Part shown: positions 7,311 through 13,107 of the stretch, one piece after another
Numbering within the stretch: the first letter of the stretch is position 1
Layout of the letters: the number at the start of each line of letters is the position of its first letter
Assembly: GCA_030596265.1 (NCBI GenBank)
Contig: JAUVKM010000027.1
Location: 1-13,107 of the forward strand
Source of the DNA: Candidatus Cloacimonadota bacterium
GTDB taxonomy: Bacteria > Cloacimonadota > Cloacimonadia > Cloacimonadales > TCS61
Direction: 5' to 3'
DNA: 13,107 bases
Made by a program: the position numbers and the translations under genes
Notes under the pieces: model-generated
Database searches by the model: none
What the model saw: the letters and a program-made list of their open reading frames with translations, nothing else
Told to the model about the DNA's origin: nothing

Positions 7311-9478
7311 ATTTCCCCCGTTGTTACGAATGTCCCAACTATTTTCTTGAGTTGACCTCCAGAAAAAGAAATTGATAATTTTGCTTCTTTCCCAGAACCA
7401 TCAACGTTTAGAACAACACCTTTACCAAATTTGTTATGGTAAATTTTTTGTCCAATCTTAAAATATTTCTGACTTTCGGTAACAACTGGTTTCTTAGTTT
7501 TATTTCTCCTTTTTGGGCGTGGTGCCATTAAATCATAATAACGGCTATTTTCAGAATCAATTAGGTTATCATCGATCTCCATTAAAAAGCGGCTGGGCAT
7601 TGCCATAGCAATTGAACCGAAAACTTGGCGCATTCGAGTGTAAGTGAGATGAACAGATTTTTTTGCACGCGTTATAGCTACATATAAAAGGCGGCGTTCT
7701 TCTTCTAATTTTTGAACATCATCAATAGATCGCGAGTGGGGAAGAAGTCCATCTTCAACACCAACAATGAATACATGATCAAATTCCAATCCTTTGGCGT
7801 TATGCATGGTCATCAACTTCACAGTCTCAATATCTTCATCCAGATTATCCATATCCGTCTGCAACGAAATACTTTGAAGAAAATCGGTAAGCATGGGAGC
7901 TCTTTCGGTGTCATATTCAAAATTATCAGAAAATTCTTGAGTTGCTGTAACGAATTCTTTTAGATTTTCTGAACGTGCAATATCTTTTGGATCATCACTT
8001 TTATCATAAAGTTCAATAAGTTCAAGTTCATCAATGATCTTTTTAACCAATGGAGTTATGGGAATTTCAAGTGATAACTTTTTCCATTTTTTTAAAAGCT
8101 TTCCAAATTCCATAACAGTTTGTGCAGTTTTTCCACTCAGAGTTGAGATCTCATTTTGAACAGCCTCAAATAAAGTCATCTCATTATCTTGAGCAAATCT
8201 TTCAATCCTTTCTGTTGAGATCTTTCCAATTTTACGAGGCGGAAAGTTTATAATTCTTATAAAACTATTTGAATCTTGCGGATTGACCAGAATCCGCAGG
8301 TAAGCTACAATATCTTTGATCTCTTTGCGCTGATAAAAATTAACTCCGCCAACGATTTGATATTTTAGTTTATGCTGGTAAAACGCATTCTCAAAAACCC
8401 GTGATTGAGCATTGGTTCGATAAAGCACTAAACAGTCATCTAAACTTTTACCCGAAGAGGAGAGTTGGGAAATCATTTCTGCAACAAATTCAGCTTCCTG
8501 ATTTTCATTTTCGAGTTTAAGTAGTTTTGGTTTTTCTTTGGAAGTGATATCCGTCCATAACTCTTTGGGATGCCGTTCCGAGTTGTTCTTTATCAGGCAG
8601 TTGGCAGCATCGAGAATAGATTTTGGAGAACGGTAATTCTGTTCTAGTTTTACTGTAAGTACGTTATTATAATCTTTCTCGAAATTAAGAATGTTACCTA
8701 TATTTGCACCACGCCAGCTGTAGATAGCCTGATCATCATCACCTACAACACAAAGGTTCTGATGCTCTTTGGCAATGAGATTAATTATTTTAAATTGTGC
8801 GTAATTTGTATCCTGGTATTCATCAATCATTACGTATTTAAATTTTTCAGCATATTTTTTTCTTATAGCTTTATTATCGTGGAGTAAAATTGCTGTGTAC
8901 ATCAATAGGTCATCAAAATCGAGAGCATTATTTTCAAGCAGAAAGTTTTGATATTCTTTGTATATTTTATAAGTAATTTCCGTAAAATAATTTTCTTCAT
9001 TGAAATCAAAGAAATCTTTTGGAAGCACAAGTGAATTTTTCTGATTACTAATTACTGAAGCAACTTTTCTTGGTGCAAAATCTTTTGTGTCAATTTCTAA
9101 TTTTTTGTAGATCTTCTTAAAAACGGATTTCTGATCAACATCATCAAAGATAGAAAAATCTGAAGTGAATGGTAAGAATTCCTGTTCAGTTCGCAGAATA
9201 CGTGTGCAGACAGAATGAAATGTTCCTATCCATAACGAATTAGTAGAAATATTAAATGATCTCTGCAATCTATCTTTTAGCTCACGAGCGGCTTTATTTG
9301 TAAAAGTTACAGCTAGAATGTTATATGGGCTGATATGTTTAACGTTTATCAAATATGCTATTCTGTAGATAATTGAACGGGTTTTTCCGCTTCCTGCTCC
9401 AGCTAATACAAGAATAGGTCCTTCGGTTGTGGTAGCTACCTTTCGCTGTGGAGGATTCAGTTCATTTAAGAAAGTCAT
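7307..9478 (-). CDS. pcrA: ATP-dependent DNA helicase, PcrA/UvrD family (superfamily 1A)
   Basis: This is a 3'-5' DNA helicase of repair, replication restart and recombination control. With the chosen ATG it has 723 residues, the family norm. Motifs in order: Q-motif region LNPPQRKV, Walker A AGAGSGKT (26-33), TFTNKAA (Ia), Walker B DEYQDT (219-224), GDDDQAIYSWRG (246-257, III), QNYRSP (280-285, IV), LYRTNAQSR (352-360), TMHNAKGLEFDHVF (557-570, V) and LLYVAITRAKK (597-607, VI). The C-terminus (about 672-718, HNKFGKGVVLNVDGSGKEAK) is the Tudor-like domain of PcrA that contacts RNA polymerase in characterised members. An in-frame ATG at 9529 would add 17 unrelated residues and overlap the lipoprotein gene by 50 bp. 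I prefer 9478 because the family begins at M-x-x-L-x-x-L-N-P-P-Q, it is 1 bp after the upstream stop, and GGA lies 6 nt upstream. Confidence 0.97.
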   Translation of the reverse strand: MTFLNELNPPQRKVATTTEGPILVLAGAGSGKTRSIIYRIAYLINVKHISPYNILAVTFTNKAARELKDRLQRSFNISTNSLWIGTFHSVCTRILRTEQEFLPFTSDFSIFDDVDQKSVFKKIYKKLEIDTKDFAPRKVASVISNQKNSLVLPKDFFDFNEENYFTEITYKIYKEYQNFLLENNALDFDDLLMYTAILLHDNKAIRKKYAEKFKYVMIDEYQDTNYAQFKIINLIAKEHQNLCVVGDDDQAIYSWRGANIGNILNFEKDYNNVLTVKLEQNYRSPKSILDAANCLIKNNSERHPKELWTDITSKEKPKLLKLENENQEAEFVAEMISQLSSSGKSLDDCLVLYRTNAQSRVFENAFYQHKLKYQIVGGVNFYQRKEIKDIVAYLRILVNPQDSNSFIRIINFPPRKIGKISTERIERFAQDNEMTLFEAVQNEISTLSGKTAQTVMEFGKLLKKWKKLSLEIPITPLVKKIIDELELIELYDKSDDPKDIARSENLKEFVTATQEFSDNFEYDTERAPMLTDFLQSISLQTDMDNLDEDIETVKLMTMHNAKGLEFDHVFIVGVEDGLLPHSRSIDDVQKLEEERRLLYVAITRAKKSVHLTYTRMRQVFGSIAMAMPSRFLMEIDDNLIDSENSRYYDLMAPRPKRRNKTKKPVVTESQKYFKIGQKIYHNKFGKGVVLNVDGSGKEAKLSISFSGGQLKKIVGTFVTTGEI

Positions 9479-9479
9479 A

Positions 9480-9992
9480 CTAATTCCAAGTTTTTGGTTC
9501 CGATCTGTATCCTTCCAGTCTTCCTTCATCTAATTCAATATAGGCAGACATTTTATACCAATAGAAATTTCCGGGAATATCTACATCAGTATCTTCATAA
9601 GTGCTAACTGAAGCATTGATTTCTTCGGGAATAAGTTCATATAAACCATCATAACTTTGAGAGCGATAAATATAATAGCCATCAACAGTGTTCACTGAAT
9701 TCCAGGATATTATTATTGTGTTATTCTCGGTAGTTACAATGGTAATGTTTGTTACTTCATTGGGAGCGTTAGTACCGCTTACCAGAGGATCAAGCGGGTT
9801 TGTGCGGTCAAGAGAGCAGGATATGGTAAACAGGAGCAGAATAATTAGTGTCAGGTAACGAATCTTTTGAGATATTTGATTTTCATTTGAGTAAACCCCT
9901 CTTACTCTCCCCTTACAAAGGGGAGCTAAACAGAATTGAAAATCAAATAAATAGTTCCATACTTGATTCAATACTAACATTATATTTTTCAT
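9480..9992 (-). CDS. Fibronectin III-domain lipoprotein with an unusual repeat-derived N-terminus
   Basis: Read from the ATG at 9992, this is a 170-residue protein. Residues 44-58 are a charged-then-hydrophobic signal segment ending in FTISC, so Cys59 is the likely lipidated residue. The mature protein begins SLDRTNPLDP, a motif often seen after the cysteine in FCB-group lipoproteins, and then has one Fn3 domain (about 75-170: P-N-E-V-T-N-I, IISWNSVNTVDGYYIYRS, YWYKMSAY). The ATG is supported by a TAATG overlap with the upstream stop and by TGAGG 5 nt upstream. However, residues about 15-40 are encoded by a 75-bp palindromic repeat, so about 58 residues precede the cysteine, far longer than normal. 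A second ATG at 9886 is out of frame and stops after 11 codons; one extra A at 9862-9865 would fuse it to the lipoprotein frame. The true start or functionality is therefore uncertain. The role is unknown, probably an envelope partner of its neighbours. Confidence 0.75.
   Translation of the reverse strand: MKNIMLVLNQVWNYLFDFQFCLAPLCKGRVRGVYSNENQISQKIRYLTLIILLLFTISCSLDRTNPLDPLVSGTNAPNEVTNITIVTTENNTIIISWNSVNTVDGYYIYRSQSYDGLYELIPEEINASVSTYEDTDVDIPGNFYWYKMSAYIELDEGRLEGYRSEPKTWN
9874..9948. repeat. 75-bp palindromic element inserted in frame in the lipoprotein gene
   Basis: Perfect 12-bp terminal inverted repeats, ATTTGATTTTCA (9874-9885) and TGAAAATCAAAT (9937-9948), flank a core that holds a perfect 8-bp hairpin, CTCCCCTT (9907-9914) and AAGGGGAG (9918-9925) with an ACA loop. 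The core translates as LAPLCKGRVRG, which resembles spurious peptides often read from dispersed CCCCTTT/AAAGGGG intergenic repeats. The length is exactly 25 codons and no stop occurs in the lipoprotein frame. Removing it leaves a continuous frame with a 33-residue leader before the cysteine. Confidence 0.75.
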
Positions 9993-10570
9993 TAGAACCT
10001 CACTGTTATACTTGTAGGTGTTATAAGAACTCTCTGTGAGTGAAGTTTCTTAGAGAGGTCATTCCACAGATTCTGATTATATTCTTGAGTAGCGCTAATT
10101 GAATCATAGATCGTATACATCCAGACAACAGCTCCTAAACTAAAGAAGAGTTGTGAATATTTGTAATTGCTGTTTGCATCAAGATAGAGCTGCTTAATAT
10201 CTCCGATATAATGTGAATCTTCATAATTATGATAATCATCCATTGCCCGGTTATAAAAATAGTAGCTGGTGCCAAATAATACAATTTCAGATGCTATAAA
10301 AGTATGTCCTTTTGTATAATCGTGTGATGAATAATGACCCCAACCCGGAGCAAAAGCAGATTTTATCATATTTCTAATAACTTGCTGTTTATTTAATTCA
10401 TATATCTGAAGTAATTTTTGTCTACTGTCGAGATCATCTCTTGCTTTACATCTATCTTCCATATTTTCCCAATTATATTTTGCAGGATTGGAAAATTCTT
10501 CAATATTAAATTTTTCTGGGAATAATAAAGTTGATAAAAAGAGGAAAAAAACAATTAAATATTTATTCAT
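9992..10570 (-). CDS. Exported/membrane protein with DUF5683-like core
   Basis: This 192-residue protein has a hydrophobic N-terminal signal or anchor (about 4-17). A charged, helical region (about 30-68) follows, then SAFAPGWGHYSSHDYTKG (71-88), which matches the G-x-G-x-x-Y/x-G-x-x-x-K-G pattern of DUF5683-type proteins. Two hydrophobic segments (about 89-107 and 139-157) flank an acidic, Tyr/His-rich stretch (DDYHNYEDSHY, 111-121). I know of no biochemical function for this family; it is often found with envelope lipoproteins and TPR proteins in FCB bacteria. It begins 5 bp after the TPR gene and its TAA shares an A with the lipoprotein ATG, so the three are almost certainly cotranscribed. 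The domain assignment is by pattern recognition only. Confidence 0.65.
   Translation of the reverse strand: MNKYLIVFFLFLSTLLFPEKFNIEEFSNPAKYNWENMEDRCKARDDLDSRQKLLQIYELNKQQVIRNMIKSAFAPGWGHYSSHDYTKGHTFIASEIVLFGTSYYFYNRAMDDYHNYEDSHYIGDIKQLYLDANSNYKYSQLFFSLGAVVWMYTIYDSISATQEYNQNLWNDLSKKLHSQRVLITPTSITVRF
9998..10002 (-). promoter_or_regulatory. Ribosome binding site for the lipoprotein ORF start at 9992
   Basis: On the - strand TGAGG lies 5 nt before the ATG, inside the last codons of the upstream gene. It is among the best SD matches in the window. It supports translation beginning at 9992 rather than inside the palindromic repeat or at a non-ATG codon after it. Confidence 0.55.
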
Positions 10571-10575
10571 GATCT

Positions 10576-11982
10576 TTACCTTTTCATCACATCTTCAGAA
10601 ATTTTATTTAGCGAAGTGATCTCACGTGTTTTAAGGTTTACACGCCAAGCGTAATAATAATTTTCTGCCGGTGAAAGCAGATCAAACCTCACTTCATATT
10701 TGAATTCACCAATTGCATAATATACTTTCCAACCAGAGGTATCAACCTGATCACTATATTGGGCAATTAATGATGATTCTCTTGCCTCAACCCCTGCAGG
10801 GATAATACCCTTTTTATAATCTTTTATGATTTTTTCTGCAAAAGCTTTCGGATCTTTTTCTGCCTGAAGTAAATTACTCATTATGTAAATATTTTCTTTC
10901 ACTCTTGCAGTTTGGAACAATTTGTAGGATTTGTTATAGTGAGTATAAGCAAGTGCATACTCTTTATTCTTTTCAAATTGGATTGCCTGATCTTCATGTT
11001 CTAAAGCAGATTTATATTTTAGCTTTTTATCATTTGTTTCGTTAATAATATTAGTACAGATCTGGAATTCTGGAATCAATATAAAACAGTTATTATAAAT
11101 TTCAATAGCTTCATCAAATTGGAAAGAAGATACAAGTTTATCTCCTTCCTGAAATATTTTTGAACAAATATCATCTAATTTTTTGCTGACAATTTCTTTT
11201 TTTAATTCATCGTTATCCACAGCGAGATCAAGATATTTTTTTAAAAACTCGTACTCTTTTATTACTAAAGCCTCTTCAGCTTTCAGTAGATATAGATCGC
11301 TGATGTGAACAAAAATGTCATCTTGAAATACTGATGGATATTGACTCAATTTGGACAGCATGTCAATTGAGATATTATATTCCATTGAATCTCTAAAGGT
11401 GAGAGCTTCATTAACAAATGAGGGCATTAAATCATCAATGAATGGCTGTATCTCGATGGTAAAAGAATTATCAGGATGATTCTCCCAAAGAAAATGATAA
11501 TCATTAAAAGCAGAGAGTTTATTTCCCATCTTGATATAAATTTGAATTCTATTAAATAATATCTCAGGAATATGTTCAGAATTTTTCAAATATGAAACAA
11601 CTTTTTGATAATATTCCAAAGCAGAAGAAGGAACATTCTGTAAGAGTTGTTGCTGTGCTAATTGAAAGTAACAATCATCAAGTTTTAAGTCAGCAATTTT
11701 TGAATTAGACAAAAAGAAAAGTCGTGAAGCTAAAAGCCAGTTTTCTTTTAAATAAGCTTTAGAACCAAGTTGATAATAACAATCGGAACGTTCTAATTCT
11801 GCCTGTGTTAAGAATGCTCCATTTTTAGAAGTCTCTATAAAATCATCAAAATGCTTTATTGCCATCACATAATTGCTTTTCATATACAATTGATGAGCAA
11901 TATTAAATTTACTGTTTGCCCAACCGTGGCTGGATACAACAATAAATAATATTAATATGACCAAAATTATTTTCATTTTCAT
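10576..11982 (-). CDS. Exported tetratricopeptide-repeat protein
   Basis: The 468-residue product has a signal peptide (MKMKIILVILILFIVVSS, likely cleavage near GWA at 20-22). Helical repeats of TPR type follow: about 25-58 (AHQLYMKSNYVMAIKHFDDF), 60-93, 103-136 (AQQQLLQNVPSSALEYYQKV), 140-170, 200-260, 278-308 (FQFDEAIEIYNNCF) and 325-358 (EYALAYTHYNKSYKLF). A smaller, probably beta-rich C-terminal domain (about 410-460, GWKVYYAIGEFKYEVRFDL then YYYAWRVNLKTREIT) ends the protein. TPR proteins scaffold protein complexes; this one would act in the periplasm, likely with the membrane and lipoprotein products encoded just after it. Two ATGs are possible, 11982 and 11976, and neither has a good SD. 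It may head the six-gene cluster, since 80 bp separate it from the WecA-like gene. Confidence 0.8.
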   Translation of the reverse strand: MKMKIILVILILFIVVSSHGWANSKFNIAHQLYMKSNYVMAIKHFDDFIETSKNGAFLTQAELERSDCYYQLGSKAYLKENWLLASRLFFLSNSKIADLKLDDCYFQLAQQQLLQNVPSSALEYYQKVVSYLKNSEHIPEILFNRIQIYIKMGNKLSAFNDYHFLWENHPDNSFTIEIQPFIDDLMPSFVNEALTFRDSMEYNISIDMLSKLSQYPSVFQDDIFVHISDLYLLKAEEALVIKEYEFLKKYLDLAVDNDELKKEIVSKKLDDICSKIFQEGDKLVSSFQFDEAIEIYNNCFILIPEFQICTNIINETNDKKLKYKSALEHEDQAIQFEKNKEYALAYTHYNKSYKLFQTARVKENIYIMSNLLQAEKDPKAFAEKIIKDYKKGIIPAGVEARESSLIAQYSDQVDTSGWKVYYAIGEFKYEVRFDLLSPAENYYYAWRVNLKTREITSLNKISEDVMKR

Positions 11983-12062
11983 ATTTTATATAATTCCATT
12001 TATATTAAGAATTCTAATTTTTTCAGTTAGTTCATTCCTGTCAATAATTCTGAACTATGAAT
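11983..12062 (-). promoter_or_regulatory. AT-rich gap that may hold the promoter of the downstream gene cluster
   Basis: This is the only gap upstream of the tightly packed TPR-to-dxr run. The - strand has a TTGACA (12039-12044), but no good -10 box at 16-18 bp from it; the nearest A/T-rich hexamers lie 22 bp or more downstream. A weak AGTTCA/TGAACT inverted repeat surrounds it. I cannot assign a promoter or a terminator with confidence. Confidence 0.2.
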
Positions 12063-13107
12063 TTATTTATCATTCAATTGATTTTCTGGTATTATAACAG
12101 GAACCTGATCTAATTTTCTACCGAAGAATAAAAATATTATAGCAAATAAAATAGTCAAAATGATCAGAAGTTTTTCGGATTCCATTTTAAATACTAAAAT
12201 TGTTATCAACACAATAATAGTATTGATCAGATATACGAATATTGCTGTAACTTTAGGTGATTGCATTGCATTGTGTATGCGGTGAGTTGAGTGATCTTTA
12301 CCGCCCTGACTAATTTTTCTACCATCACGTTTTCTAATGAAACTTACAAGCGAAATATCAAAAATGGCATAACTTAATAGCAACACAGGCAACAGATAGA
12401 ATATAGGACTGTTCATTCTTGTTACAGCCAGATGTCCTGCTAATATTCCCATTGTAGAAAGGAAGTAGCCAATGAACATACTTCCAGCATCTCCCAGAAA
12501 GATCTTTGCCGGATTAAAATTATAAGGAAGAAAACCAAATACGGAACCGGCGAATATCAAAGAAATCAACATCATAAGGTTTGCTTGAACTGCTACAGAA
12601 TGTGTTTTGCTTATAAAGCTGAAGGCATAAAACCCAAGGGCGAGAATACCGGACATCCCTGTGATGATACCGTCCATATTATCAAGAAAATTCAAAGCAT
12701 TCATAAGTCCCACCATCCATAAAAATAGAATGGGAATTGTAATATAAAATGGACCAAAAAGTTCTAAAAGGTTATTGGAATATAAAAACACAAAACATGA
12801 AAGTGCCTGACCAATCAGTTTAATAATTGGTTTCATTCCAAATTTATCATCAATGATACCAACAAAAATAATTATGAAAGCTCCCAGTAAATAACCAATA
12901 ATTGGTCTATTGAATGAGTGCAAATTCATTATTACAATATAAATAGTAAGTATAAAAAACCCGATAAATACAGCTAATCCACCCAAAAGCGGAGTAGCTT
13001 TTTTATGTACTTTACGTGCATTTGGTTTATCCAGAAAATTTATTTTATTGGCAAGTTTTATTATGTAAGGTGTAATACTGTATACAGAAAGAAAAGAGAG
13101 AGTTATC
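12063..13107 (-). CDS. Undecaprenyl-phosphate sugar-1-phosphate transferase, WecA/TagO/MraY family (5' partial)
   Basis: A polytopic inner-membrane enzyme of this family moves a sugar-1-phosphate from a UDP-sugar onto undecaprenyl phosphate, starting O-antigen, wall polymer or peptidoglycan lipid intermediates. The 347 visible residues run off the right edge. The frame continues upstream of 12986 through ITPYIIKLANKINFLDKPNA and RKVHKKATPLLGG, the normal family N-terminus, so only a few residues are missing and the TTG at 12986 is not a start. Visible signatures: DDKFG (86-90), NFLDNMDG (139-146), FLGDAGSM (203-210) and GGKDHSTHRI (268-277). The last corresponds to the H-x-x-H-R loop of WecA/TagO-type enzymes and argues against a classical MraY, as does the lack of MraY-specific peptide-substrate motifs. 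The N-acetylhexosamine substrate cannot be read from the sequence. About ten hydrophobic segments agree with the family topology. Confidence 0.9.
   Translation of the reverse strand, partial: ITLSFLSVYSITPYIIKLANKINFLDKPNARKVHKKATPLLGGLAVFIGFFILTIYIVIMNLHSFNRPIIGYLLGAFIIIFVGIIDDKFGMKPIIKLIGQALSCFVFLYSNNLLELFGPFYITIPILFLWMVGLMNALNFLDNMDGIITGMSGILALGFYAFSFISKTHSVAVQANLMMLISLIFAGSVFGFLPYNFNPAKIFLGDAGSMFIGYFLSTMGILAGHLAVTRMNSPIFYLLPVLLLSYAIFDISLVSFIRKRDGRKISQGGKDHSTHRIHNAMQSPKVTAIFVYLINTIIVLITILVFKMESEKLLIILTILFAIIFLFFGRKLDQVPVIIPENQLNDK

Noticed and set aside
9479..9529. Upstream ATG at 9529 as the start of the pcrA-like helicase
   Set aside because: It adds 17 residues with no family match, overlaps the lipoprotein gene by 50 bp, and has no SD. 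The ATG at 9478 fits the family N-terminus and the operon spacing.
9848..10039. + strand ORF opposite the lipoprotein start
   Set aside because: Its sequence comes mainly from the palindromic repeat; peptides of the SPYKG type are typical of translated intergenic repeats.
12039..12044. TTGACA as a sigma70-type -35 box for the TPR gene cluster
   Set aside because: No acceptable -10 hexamer lies at normal spacing; the hexamer alone is expected by chance in AT-rich DNA.
12984..12986. TTG as start codon of the WecA-like gene
   Set aside because: The frame stays open to the window edge and encodes the conserved family N-terminus upstream, so this codon is an internal leucine.

Overview
The window is AT-rich bacterial DNA with mostly housekeeping and envelope genes. 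The best guess for the source is an uncultured member of the Fibrobacterota-Chlorobi-Bacteroidota (FCB) superphylum, with Candidatus Cloacimonadota my favourite. This is inferred from protein style, not from a marker gene. The clues are a secreted protein ending in a type IX secretion (T9SS) type A-like tail, a PorV/UPF0164-like barrel, a lipoprotein with an N-P-L-D-P motif after the cysteine, a DUF5683-like membrane protein, and a fibronectin III (Fn3) style common in Cloacimonadota secreted proteins.

Layout. The left part (1-2416, + strand) is the 3' portion of a large multidomain secreted protein whose start lies outside the window. A 341-bp convergent intergenic region (2417-2757) follows. 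It holds a strong intrinsic terminator, short direct and inverted repeats, and a 108-bp element with two inverted REP/IS200-type hairpins. Everything from 2758 to the right edge is on the - strand. In transcription order the genes are: a WecA/MraY-type sugar-phosphate transferase (5' end beyond the right edge), a TPR protein, a DUF5683-like membrane protein, an Fn3 lipoprotein, the PcrA/UvrD helicase, a PorV-like barrel protein, dxr, and comEC.

The six genes from the TPR protein to dxr are packed with 5 bp or less between them, or overlap (TAATG and ATGA junctions), so they look like one transcription unit. There is an 80-bp gap before it (after the WecA-like gene) and a 97-bp gap with a hairpin after it (before comEC). 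Functions are mixed: envelope polymer priming (WecA-like), isoprenoid precursor synthesis (Dxr), DNA repair (PcrA), DNA uptake (ComEC), and four exported or envelope proteins of unclear role.

The least ordinary spot is the 5' end of the lipoprotein gene. A 75-bp palindromic element with 12-bp perfect terminal inverted repeats is exactly 25 codons long and is read through in frame ahead of the lipoprotein signal sequence. The other points worth attention are the three-hairpin element between the convergent genes and an Fn3 domain split by a LamG-like insertion in the secreted protein. I saw no RNA genes, CRISPR array, intact transposase or prophage. Nothing here clearly amounts to a new defence or metabolic system.
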